5,983 nt of DNA from Bacteroidales bacterium UBA6346 (GCA_002438905.1 DJSA01000001.1:1-5983); one strand, 5' to 3'. Shown: positions 1 to 5,491, counted from the stretch's first letter. Made by a program: numbers and translations. Notes: generated by a model not told the origin, from the letters alone.

Positions 1-653
1 ACATGAAACGATTTACGATGATACGGAGTATATCCATATTTTCGTATCGCCTCAATATGCTCGTGCGTCGGATACCCCATGTTCCTGTCCCATCCGTACT
101 GGGGATATTCATTCGCAATCCTGCGCATATACTCGTCCCTCCATGTCTTCGCGAGCACCGACGCTGCCGCAATCGATGCGAAACGTCCGTCTCCTTTCAC
201 GAATGTCCGCCATTTCATATCCTTCCATAAAGGGATATATTCCTTAAGCATCCCGCCTTCAAACGGTGCTTCAAGCGCGGCTTCCGGAAGCCTGTCAATC
301 GGACGGAATTTGTTGCCGTCAACAATCAGAGCCTCAGGTTTTTGGTTCAATCGGACTGTCGCCCGCCACATTCCGGCAATCGACGCATTCAGGATGTTAA
401 TCCTGTCAATCTCCTCCGCGCTCACGCATTCCACTGCCCAAGCGACCGCCTCCCTCTCGATTATCGGACGCAACTCATCCCGCGCCCTTTCGCTCATCTG
501 CTTCGAGTCGTTGAGCAGCGGATGGCTGAAATCAGGCGACAAGACCACAGATGCCGCAAAGACCGGCCCCGCGAGCGGACCTCTTCCCGCCTCGTCGCAA
601 CCGGCCTCGATTACGTTTTCATCCGCCCTCACGGGCAAGCATTCTTTATTCAC
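1..653 (-). CDS. rnhB: Ribonuclease HII (3' end cut by window edge)
   Basis: RNase HII cleaves the RNA strand of RNA-DNA hybrids and starts removal of single ribonucleotides misincorporated in DNA; it is cytoplasmic. My minus-strand translation shows the full family signature: EAGCDEAGRGPLAGP near residues 16-30, LNDSK at 48-51, VDGN at 111-114, KGDGRF at 153-158 followed by SIAAASVLAK, and GYPTHEHIEAIRKYG then TPYHRKSF at the end. The four acidic metal ligands (DEDD) fit D20, E21, D112 and D155. About 217 codons are present and only a few residues are missing. The start is a GTG at 653-651 that overlaps the aspS stop by 8 bases; it is the first start after an in-frame TAA and has no Shine-Dalgarno, so translation is probably coupled to aspS. 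A second GTG at 632-630 is a weaker alternative. The segment between VDGN and KGDGRF (about residues 118-148) looks some 13 residues longer than in the Bacteroides enzymes I recall. Confidence 0.95.
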   Translation of the reverse strand, partial: MNKECLPVRADENVIEAGCDEAGRGPLAGPVFAASVVLSPDFSHPLLNDSKQMSERARDELRPIIEREAVAWAVECVSAEEIDRINILNASIAGMWRATVRLNQKPEALIVDGNKFRPIDRLPEAALEAPFEGGMLKEYIPLWKDMKWRTFVKGDGRFASIAAASVLAKTWRDEYMRRIANEYPQYGWDRNMGYPTHEHIEAIRKYGYTPYHRKSFH

Positions 654-2412
654 AGAAAGTGGATTTTAAATGCAATTCATCTAATTGAATTTGGTCGATT
701 TGAGAAGGCGAATCAATCATCACGTCACGCCCCTGATTGTTCTTCGGGAACGCAATGTAGTCGCGGATTGTCTCCTGACCGCCGAAGAGCGCGCAGACAC
801 GGTCGAAGCCGAACGCGAGACCTCCGTGAGGCGGTGCTCCGAACTTGAATGCGTTGATGATGAAGCCGAACTTGTAGTCCGCGTCCTCCTTGCTGATGCC
901 GAGAACTTCGAACATTCTCTCCTGAACGTCGGCCTCGTGGATACGGATTGAACCGCCTCCGAGCTCCGTGCCGTTGAGGACGAAGTCGTATGCGTTGGCG
1001 CAGACCTTCTCAAGATCCTCTTTCTTGTTGCTGTAGAACCAGTTGAGGTGCTCAGGCTTCGGTGCGGTGAACGGATGGTGCATCGCGTAGAAGCGGTTGG
1101 TCTCGTCGTCCCATTCGAGGAGCGGGAAATCCACCACCCAAAGCGGCGCGAAATTGTGAGGGTCGCGAAGGCCGAGCCTGTTGCCCATCTCTATGCGTAG
1201 CACTCCGAGCTGGGTTTGGGTCTTTCTCTTCGGTCCGCAGAGCACGAGAATGAGGTCTCCCGTCTCCGCTCCGAGCCTTTCGGCTATGCCCTTGAGTTCA
1301 TCGGCCGTGAAGAACTTGTCAATCGAAGACTTGACTGTCCCGTCGGCGTTGAGCTTTATATAAACCAGCCCCTTCGCTCCCACCTGAGGCCTCTTGACCC
1401 ACTCCGTGAGCTCGTCAAGCTGCTTGCGGGTGTATTCAGCGCAGCCCTTCACTGCAATCGCTCCGACATACTCGACGGAGTCGAAAACCGAGAAGTTGTG
1501 CCCCTGCGCAAGGTCGGTGATTTCGTGGAGCTTCATGTCGTAGCGGATGTCCGGCTTGTCGGAGCCGTAGTTGTCCATCGCGTCGTACCAGCTCATCCTC
1601 GGAATCGGGTTCGGGATGGTCACATCAAGGACATTCTTGAAGAGCGTCCTCATCATTCCCTCGAATGTGTTGAGCACGTCCTCCTGCTCCACGAACGACA
1701 TCTCGCAGTCAATCTGCGTGAACTCCGGCTGACGGTCGGCCCTGAGGTCTTCGTCACGGAAACAGCGCACAATCTGGAAGTAGCGGTCGTAGCCGGCCAC
1801 CATCAGAAGCTGTTTGAACGTCTGTGGAGACTGCGGAAGGGCATAGAACTGTCCCGGATTCATCCTTGAAGGAACCACGAAGTCACGTGCTCCCTCCGGA
1901 GTCGATTTTATGAGGTACGGAGTCTCGATTTCGAGGAAGTTCTGCGCGTCGAGGTAGTTGCGGACCTCGTGCGCAATCCTGTGGCGGAGTTCGAGCGCCT
2001 TGCGGAGCGGGTTGCGCCGCAGGTCGAGGTAGCGGTACTTCGCCCGGAGCTCCTCGCCGCCGTCGCTGATGTCCTCAATCGTGAACGGAGGCGTCTGGGC
2101 CTTGTTGAGCACCTTAATTTCAGAAAGTTCAATCTCGATGTCGCCGGTAGGCATCTTAGGGTTCTTGCTTGCCCTCTCGACGACCTTTCCTGTTGCCTGA
2201 ATCACATACTCGCGTCCGAGCGAACCCGCAGTCTGCGTGAGTTCCTCTGCTGCGCTCTCCTCCACCACAAGCTGCGTGATTCCGTACCTGTCGCGAAGGT
2301 CGATGAAAGTCATTCCTCCGAGCTTACGGCATTTCTGCACCCATCCGGCCAGCGTCACCGTCTCTCCAACATCGGCAAGCCTCAGCTCACCGCAAGTCTT
2401 TGTCCTGTACAT
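646..2412 (-). CDS. aspS: Aspartate--tRNA ligase (bacterial type)
   Basis: This enzyme charges tRNA-Asp with aspartate in the cytoplasm and is essential for translation. The 588-residue length is normal for bacterial AspRS. Domains in order are an N-terminal OB-fold anticodon-binding domain (about 1-105, with CGELR and LAGWVQ), the class II catalytic core, a GAD insertion domain (about 285-405) and the rest of the core. Class II motif 1 is around 159-167 (FLEIETPYL), motif 2 around 218-235 (FRDEDLRADRQPEFTQID) and motif 3 at 530-538 (GGLAFGFDR). Residue 31 is Leu within KLGG, as in discriminating enzymes such as E. coli AspRS; non-discriminating enzymes carry His there. I therefore infer charging of tRNA-Asp only. 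The ATG at 2412 gives the usual N-terminus (MYRTKTCGELR). The stop overlaps the rnhB start, so the two genes are likely one operon. Confidence 0.98.
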   Translation of the reverse strand: MYRTKTCGELRLADVGETVTLAGWVQKCRKLGGMTFIDLRDRYGITQLVVEESAAEELTQTAGSLGREYVIQATGKVVERASKNPKMPTGDIEIELSEIKVLNKAQTPPFTIEDISDGGEELRAKYRYLDLRRNPLRKALELRHRIAHEVRNYLDAQNFLEIETPYLIKSTPEGARDFVVPSRMNPGQFYALPQSPQTFKQLLMVAGYDRYFQIVRCFRDEDLRADRQPEFTQIDCEMSFVEQEDVLNTFEGMMRTLFKNVLDVTIPNPIPRMSWYDAMDNYGSDKPDIRYDMKLHEITDLAQGHNFSVFDSVEYVGAIAVKGCAEYTRKQLDELTEWVKRPQVGAKGLVYIKLNADGTVKSSIDKFFTADELKGIAERLGAETGDLILVLCGPKRKTQTQLGVLRIEMGNRLGLRDPHNFAPLWVVDFPLLEWDDETNRFYAMHHPFTAPKPEHLNWFYSNKKEDLEKVCANAYDFVLNGTELGGGSIRIHEADVQERMFEVLGISKEDADYKFGFIINAFKFGAPPHGGLAFGFDRVCALFGGQETIRDYIAFPKNNQGRDVMIDSPSQIDQIQLDELHLKSTFCE

Positions 2413-2512
2413 ATTTCGTAAGTTTATATATTCTCAAAACGCATCCATATTCCCATTCTGTTTTGTCACAATTCCCCGAAGTCTCGAAAACATCGGATGT
2501 CGCAAACCAAAA

Positions 2513-2549
2513 ATCCCACAAAATTAACAAATAATTGCTTTTGTGGGAT
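2513..2549. repeat. Perfect 11-bp inverted repeat (operator or old terminator)
   Basis: ATCCCACAAAA (2513-2523) and TTTTGTGGGAT (2539-2549) are exact reverse complements around a 15-base centre. The element sits between the aspS start and the vapX-like promoter. Read on the minus strand, the hairpin is followed directly by a run of T, which is the shape of an intrinsic terminator for a transcript heading toward aspS. Read on the plus strand, it lies about 20 bases upstream of the -33 element of the toxin-antitoxin promoter, where a regulator could bind. Possible roles are an operator for the module, or a terminator left over from a gene that once lay upstream of aspS. The repeat itself is certain; its role is not. 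Confidence 0.75.
2519..2526 (-). promoter_or_regulatory. Candidate aspS promoter -7 element
   Basis: On the minus strand this reads TAATTTTG, an exact match to the Bacteroidota -7 consensus TAnnTTTG and the only exact match I found between aspS and the divergent small gene. The expected -33 position (near 2546-2551) gives only a poor TTTG match. Use of this site implies a leader of about 100 bases before the aspS ATG. It lies inside one arm of the inverted repeat at 2513-2549. Confidence 0.35.
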
Positions 2550-2569
2550 AAAATTGTCGCGTATTTCTG

Positions 2570-2600
2570 CTTGTCGAAATCGTATGAATCATTATATTTG
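2570..2600 (+). promoter_or_regulatory. Bacteroidota-type promoter for the vapX-like/vapD pair
   Basis: CTTG at 2570-2573 (three of four bases of the -33 TTTG) is followed by a 19-base spacer and TATATTTG at 2593-2600, an exact TAnnTTTG -7 element. Transcription should begin near 2605-2608, leaving a leader of about 20 bases before the ATG at 2626. A GGAG at 2618-2621, four bases before that ATG, can act as a ribosome binding site. This supports 2626 as a real translation start and places both genes under this promoter. Confidence 0.65.
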
Positions 2601-2625
2601 TATCTGATGATAAAAATGGAGTGAT

Positions 2626-2809
2626 ATGAAAACGGGAGAATTTGCAAGAGTCTCTCCCAAATTGACAGGAGAGTCTGATTGGGTCGAGGGGGGGGGAAGT
2701 CATTGATGTTGAGAGAAACCCTTTTATAGGCATCATAGTATCAATAAAAGATAAGCTCGGACGAATTTTCTTCGGTGAAGAGAAGTATTTCCAACTTAGT
2801 AGCAAATAA
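2626..2809 (+). pseudogene. VapX-like antitoxin gene, frame broken at a G9 tract
   Basis: This is a probable antitoxin for the VapD toxin encoded directly downstream. From the ATG at 2626 the frame reads MKTGEFARVSPKLTGESDWV and then meets nine G residues (2688-2696). It ends at TGA 2704-2706 after only 26 codons. From 2696 the +1 frame is open for 37 codons (starting EVIDVERNPFIG, later GRIFFGEEKYFQ) to TAA 2807-2809. With eight G residues the halves join as one 60-residue protein ending 6 bases before vapD and in the same frame. The joined product is small, charged and beta-rich in appearance, resembling small proteins I recall upstream of vapD in Bacteroidetes; that likeness is from memory. 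The start has a promoter and a GGAG site. Alternatives to true loss of function are phase variation, programmed frameshifting or an error in G count. The role as antitoxin is inferred from position and size. Confidence 0.65.
2688..2696 (+). repeat. G9 homopolymer tract inside the antitoxin-like frame
   Basis: There are nine consecutive G residues, preceded by A and followed by AA. Runs of this length are known slippage sites in replication and are also prone to sequencing error. Eight or eleven G residues would leave the 60-codon (or 61-codon) frame open. Nine gives a TGA at 2704, and ten would run to a TAG at 2727-2729. Confidence 0.9.
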
Positions 2810-2815
2810 TATTCT

Positions 2816-3097
2816 ATGTTTGCCATTGCTTTTGATATGGTTGTTTCCGACTTTAGGAAGAACTATGGCGAACCTTACAATAATGCTTATTTCGAAATAA
2901 GATTATTGTTGAGGAAATATGGATTTTATAATACGCAGGGGAGTGTCTATTTGTCTGAAAAAGATGATATGGCAAATTTATACAGGGCTATCGATGCCTT
3001 GAAAAAGACACCTTGGTTTAAGGATTCCGTGCGGGACATAAGGGCGTTCAAAGTCGAAGACTGGAGTGACTTTACTCCTGTCTTCAACGAGGATTAG
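2816..3097 (+). CDS. vapD: VapD family endoribonuclease toxin (Cas2-like fold)
   Basis: VapD proteins are small ferredoxin-like endoribonucleases structurally related to Cas2, acting as toxins on cellular RNA and often encoded with a small VapX-type antitoxin. This one has 93 residues, the usual family length. Family hallmarks are the N-terminal strand MFAIAFDMVV with Asp7, the segment FYNTQGSVY with Ser43, DMANLYRAIDALK, and the C-terminal WFKDSVRDIRAF followed by WSDFT. Asp7 and Ser43 match positions I recall as catalytic in Helicobacter pylori VapD. The ATG at 2816 follows the open tail of the antitoxin-like gene by 6 bases, with no Shine-Dalgarno of its own, so expression may depend on coupling. 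Much of the gene is far poorer in G+C (roughly 38%) than the flanking core genes, suggesting transfer. It converges on rsmA with an 11-base gap. No CRISPR array or cas1 is nearby, so a CRISPR role is unlikely. Confidence 0.9.
   Translation: MFAIAFDMVVSDFRKNYGEPYNNAYFEIRLLLRKYGFYNTQGSVYLSEKDDMANLYRAIDALKKTPWFKDSVRDIRAFKVEDWSDFTPVFNED
3056..3085 (+). other. Hairpin near the 3' end of vapD
   Basis: GAAGAC (3056-3061) pairs with GTCTTC (3080-3085), and GGAGT (3063-3067) pairs with ACTCC (3074-3078). The stem is interrupted by one T-T mismatch and closed by a six-base loop. It lies in coding sequence just before the vapD stop and the convergent rsmA end. No T-run follows directly, so a terminator role is weak; it may instead protect the 3' end or slow convergent transcription. 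It could be chance within coding sequence. Confidence 0.3.
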
Positions 3098-3108
3098 TCG
3101 AGGTATTT

Positions 3109-4077
3109 TTAAGAAAATAATAGTGTCAAGTTGATGAAGTCCTCGACGCCGAGGCGTTCGGGACGGAGTTCGAAGACGGGGGCGGAGAGGAAGCCGGCGG
3201 TTTGTTCCGGAGTCCAGCCTTCGTGGGCGGCCTTGTCGGCAACGAGCGGCTTGAGGCTGTTGCGCAGTGTCTTGCGGCGCTGGTTGAATGATGTCTTGAC
3301 TATGGTCTTGAAGAGTTTCTCATCGCAGCCGAGGTCTGTGCGGGAGTTGCGGCGGAGGCGGATTACTGCGGACTTGACCTTTGGGGGCGGGTTGAACGCG
3401 CCCTCGCCGACGGTGAAGAGATATTCGATGTCGTACCACGCCTGAAGTAGCACCGAGAGGATGCCGTAGGTTTTGCTGCCCGGCTTCTCTGCGATGCGCT
3501 CGGCCACCTCCTTCTGAATCATGCAGACAACCTGAGGGATGCTGTCCTTGTGGTCGATGATGCGGAAGAAAATCTGCGAGGATATGTTGTAGGGGAAGTT
3601 GCCTATGACGGAGAAAGTTCCGGTGGCGTCATCTTCGTTCGTCTTTCCCTTGGTGGTCTTGATTTCCTCCTTTTCAACCTTATCTGTCACGAGTGAACTT
3701 TTCTTTGGTGGAAAGAAATATGCGAGGTTCATTTTGAGGAAGTCCCCCTCAATCACCCGTCCAGCCGCCTTCGGGAAATGTACGAGCAGATAATCCACCG
3801 ACTCGCGGTCAATCTCAATCATCCTCAGGTCAATATCCCCGCGCTCCAGCAGATACTGGCTCAGCACGCCCATCCCCGGACCGATTTCCAGCACAGGCAT
3901 CACAGCACCGGCACCTGCGACCCCGACCGCGCCTGTCTCAGACATCTCCGCGGAACCCGCATCCACAACAAGAGCGTCCGCAATCTTCTGCGCGACGCTC
4001 AAGTCAGTGAGAAAGTGCTGTCCCAGAGCCTTCTTCGGCCGGACCAGACCACCCTTGTGCTCAAAGTTTTTCTTCAT
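3109..4077 (-). CDS. rsmA: 16S rRNA (adenine1518/1519-N6)-dimethyltransferase
   Basis: RsmA (KsgA) uses S-adenosylmethionine to dimethylate two adjacent adenines in the 3' terminal hairpin of 16S rRNA, a late checkpoint in small-subunit assembly. Visible motifs are KKALGQHFL (15-23), the SAM-binding loop EIGPGMGVL (64-72), the acidic IEID (87-90), GDFLK (111-115), catalytic NFPY (160-163) in GNFPYNISSQIFF, QKEVAERI (188-195), NPPPKVKSAVIRL (229-241) and NQRRKTLRNSLK (265-276). The protein has 322 residues, against roughly 260-290 for the family. The excess sits in two places: a Gly/Ala-rich stretch at about 40-60 just before the SAM loop, and a Lys/Glu/Thr-rich stretch at about 122-152 just before NFPY. 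Both are likely surface loops, and all core motifs are intact. The ATG at 4077 gives the expected short N-terminal tail. I found no convincing promoter in the 147 bases upstream. Confidence 0.97.
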   Translation of the reverse strand: MKKNFEHKGGLVRPKKALGQHFLTDLSVAQKIADALVVDAGSAEMSETGAVGVAGAGAVMPVLEIGPGMGVLSQYLLERGDIDLRMIEIDRESVDYLLVHFPKAAGRVIEGDFLKMNLAYFFPPKKSSLVTDKVEKEEIKTTKGKTNEDDATGTFSVIGNFPYNISSQIFFRIIDHKDSIPQVVCMIQKEVAERIAEKPGSKTYGILSVLLQAWYDIEYLFTVGEGAFNPPPKVKSAVIRLRRNSRTDLGCDEKLFKTIVKTSFNQRRKTLRNSLKPLVADKAAHEGWTPEQTAGFLSAPVFELRPERLGVEDFINLTLLFS

Positions 4078-4205
4078 TATCAGCTATGTTTGCCAAAGTT
4101 GTTCGTAAGACGCACGACCATGGCTGCGACAGGCTTTATAAAGACGCAAGGCAAGAGACACGACGCGACTTTTTCATGAGTGGAGTGCTCCTGCCTCGCG
4201 GCATA

Positions 4206-4218
4206 AAGCCGTTGGCTT
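4206..4218 (-). terminator. Weak hairpin after the thioredoxin lipoprotein gene
   Basis: On the minus strand AAGCC, a three-base AAC loop and GGCTT form a 5-bp hairpin 6 bases after the stop at 4225, followed only by TTAT-like bases. A small GCGA-loop stem (TGCC/GGCA) follows a few bases later. The stems are short and the T-run is poor, so this is at best a weak terminator; transcripts may read on into rsmA. Nothing else stands out in 4078-4224. Confidence 0.25.
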
Positions 4219-4224
4219 CTGGAA

Positions 4225-5052
4225 TTAGTCTTTGAAATATTTTGAAAGTTCAGCCTCAATGCCTTCTCCCCTCAAATCCCTCTTGAGGATGATGCCGTCC
4301 GGGCCGAAGAGCATAATCTGCGGGATGCCCTGGATGCCGTAGATGTCGGTCGGGATGCGCTGTGCGTTGATAATCTGATGCCATACGACCCCGTGAGCCG
4401 CAGCTGCGGCCTTCGTGTCTTCCGGCTTGTCCCAGACTGCAACTGACAGAACCTCAAGACCTTTCGGCCCGTAGATCTCGTAAGCCTTGCGTATGTTAGG
4501 AATCTCTCTCTTGCAGGGGCCGCACCAGCTTGCCCAGAAATCCACGAGTACATATTTTCCCTTCCCGACAAAATCCGAGAACGAAACCGTCTTTCCGTCG
4601 GAATCCTCAATCGTGAAGTCAACGAACGGCTGTCCCTCCTCGGTGAGCAGGCCCTTCTGCGCGAACTCGACCATCTTCACGACATCTTCGTTCAGCTGGA
4701 GAGAGTCGGCAAGTTCGGCAGCATAGTCAATTATTTCCTGATTTGAAAGCTCCGAGGCGATGTTCTGGAGAGCCATGACGGCAATCCTGTTGTTCTTGTT
4801 CCTGTCGAAGGCCACCTTGTTGAGGTCGATGTACTTCTTGTTAGCCTCCTCATAAAGCGGCTCAATCTTCTCGTTCTTCTGCTCGTCCGTGAGCGTGGTG
4901 TCGGCGGAAATCGCCTCCGCCGCCGCGTGGAATTCATCAACAACAGCCTTCACCTCAGCCTGAAAATCAGCCTCTTTCTGCTCCTGCGACTTGCAGGAAA
5001 CCATAACGGCAGCCGCAACGGCCACCACAGCGATAAAATTCATCTTCTTCAT
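4225..5052 (-). CDS. TlpA/ResA-like thioredoxin-fold lipoprotein
   Basis: This is a probable membrane-anchored thiol-disulfide oxidoreductase facing the periplasm, where such proteins reduce or exchange disulfides in exported proteins. It has 275 residues. Residues 1-20 form a lipoprotein signal: MKKMNF, an Ala/Val-rich core and VSC with the lipidated Cys20. Residues 21-135 are charged and appear helical. A TlpA-like thioredoxin domain follows from about 143 to 272: FVDFTIEDSDGKTVSFSDF, then YVLVDFWASWCGPCKREIP with redox Cys177 and Cys180, and the cis-proline loop GIPQ with Pro244. Many Bacteroidota relatives have a DUF4369 beta domain before the thioredoxin fold; I see none here, so this is a short form. 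The gene starts 12 bases after the DUF2442 gene and is probably co-transcribed with it. The exact redox partner cannot be told from sequence. Confidence 0.92.
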   Translation of the reverse strand: MKKMNFIAVVAVAAAVMVSCKSQEQKEADFQAEVKAVVDEFHAAAEAISADTTLTDEQKNEKIEPLYEEANKKYIDLNKVAFDRNKNNRIAVMALQNIASELSNQEIIDYAAELADSLQLNEDVVKMVEFAQKGLLTEEGQPFVDFTIEDSDGKTVSFSDFVGKGKYVLVDFWASWCGPCKREIPNIRKAYEIYGPKGLEVLSVAVWDKPEDTKAAAAAHGVVWHQIINAQRIPTDIYGIQGIPQIMLFGPDGIILKRDLRGEGIEAELSKYFKD

Positions 5053-5064
5053 ATTTTTCAGTTC

Positions 5065-5298
5065 TTAATTTCTGCTTACGCCGTGTTCATAGAGATATTC
5101 CGGAGCGATGTCGGCGCCGTTTGCCCAGAATATCGTCCCGTCAAGACCGAACTGAACAAACTTGTTTTCGTCTTTCAACTCCTCGAATGCCGGATATTTA
5201 AGCAACGGCGACATATCCACGGTTTTCTTCTCGCCGGTATTGAAAGTACACAACAATATATATCCTCCTTTGTATTCAGCATCAACCACTTTCAGCAT
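5065..5298 (-). CDS. DUF2442 domain-containing small protein
   Basis: This 77-residue protein matches the DUF2442 pattern: a short beta-rich N-terminus (MLKVVDAEYKGGYILLCTF), a middle PLLKYPAFEELKDENKF, and the diagnostic C-terminus GTIFWANGADIAPEYLYE (54-71). The biochemical function of the family is unknown; members often sit beside DUF4160 proteins in small toxin-antitoxin-like pairs, but no DUF4160 partner is visible here. I chose the ATG at 5298 over the in-frame ATG at 5343, because a good promoter (-7 element at 5341-5348) overlaps the upstream ATG and the family usually starts near MLKVV. It is the first gene of a likely two-gene operon with the thioredoxin lipoprotein, 12 bases downstream. 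Whether the two act together is unknown. Confidence 0.85.
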   Translation of the reverse strand: MLKVVDAEYKGGYILLCTFNTGEKKTVDMSPLLKYPAFEELKDENKFVQFGLDGTIFWANGADIAPEYLYEHGVSRN

Positions 5299-5340
5299 AT
5301 CTAAATATGATAAAAATTGAACCCATATATTTCGTTTCTG

Positions 5341-5371
5341 CAAAGATAGTCTTTTTTAGGAAGTTGTCATA
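5341..5371 (-). promoter_or_regulatory. Bacteroidota-type promoter for the DUF2442/TlpA operon
   Basis: On the minus strand TATG (5371-5368; three of four bases of TTTG) is followed by a 19-base spacer and TATCTTTG (5348-5341), an exact TAnnTTTG -7 element. Transcription would begin near 5334, leaving about 35 bases before the ATG at 5298. It lies just after the EF-G terminator, as expected for a separate transcription unit. Confidence 0.65.
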
Positions 5372-5409
5372 TTAAAAACACGCTGTCCGAATCAGACGAC
5401 CCAGACAGC
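5372..5409 (-). terminator. Intrinsic terminator of the EF-G gene
   Basis: On the minus strand GCTGTCTG (5409-5402) pairs with CGGACAGC (5389-5382), an 8-bp stem with one G-T pair around a 12-base loop. GTG and then TTTTT (5378-5374) follow. It stands about 80 bases after the EF-G stop and just before the DUF2442 promoter, so it separates the two units. Confidence 0.75.
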
Positions 5410-5438
5410 AAGAGATAAATCTTCTTAATCAGCAACTT

Positions 5439-5490
5439 TCTCAAAACGCTCTCTCAAAACGCTTGGACAAAGTGCTTGGAGAAAGGGGAT
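5439..5490 (-). repeat. Degenerate 13-bp tandem repeats after the EF-G stop
   Basis: There are four units of 13 bases on the plus strand: 5439-5451, 5452-5464, 5465-5477 and 5478-5490. The first two share TCTCAAAACGCT exactly. The third keeps CAAA and GCTT, and the fourth keeps GGA and AAAG. The array ends one base from the EF-G stop codon and lies in the transcribed 3' region before the terminator. It may be slippage-derived filler or a decayed copy of something coding; no function is evident. Confidence 0.6.
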
Positions 5491-5491
5491 G

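Noticed and set aside
79..669. Plus-strand open frame of 196 codons at the left end
   Set aside because: It is the reverse shadow of rnhB, whose minus-strand translation carries every RNase HII motif.
1216..1869. Long open frame on the plus strand, antisense to aspS (217 codons)
   Set aside because: It lies wholly within the aspS coding region. GC-rich codon bias opens antisense frames, and the product shows no recognisable motif.
2490..2500. Short palindrome ACATCGGATGT in the aspS leader
   Set aside because: The arms are only five bases with a one-base centre and no supporting context, so chance is likely.
2387..2826. Two minus-strand open frames opposite the vapX-like gene and its promoter
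   Set aside because: They overlap the aspS start and the antitoxin-like gene, run through promoter and inverted-repeat sequence, and resemble no family; AT-rich noncoding sequence explains them.
2816..3097. Reading VapD as a Cas2 protein of a CRISPR system
   Set aside because: VapD shares the Cas2 fold, but there is no cas1, no repeat array and no other cas gene here, and the motifs are those of VapD.
3778..4179. Plus-strand open frame of 133 codons across the rsmA start
   Set aside because: Most of it is antisense to the N-terminal part of rsmA and the rest covers the intergenic gap; no motif or promoter supports it.
5299..5343. Upstream in-frame ATG (5343) as start of the DUF2442 gene
   Set aside because: The -7 promoter element at 5341-5348 overlaps this ATG, and the extra 15 residues do not fit the family N-terminus.
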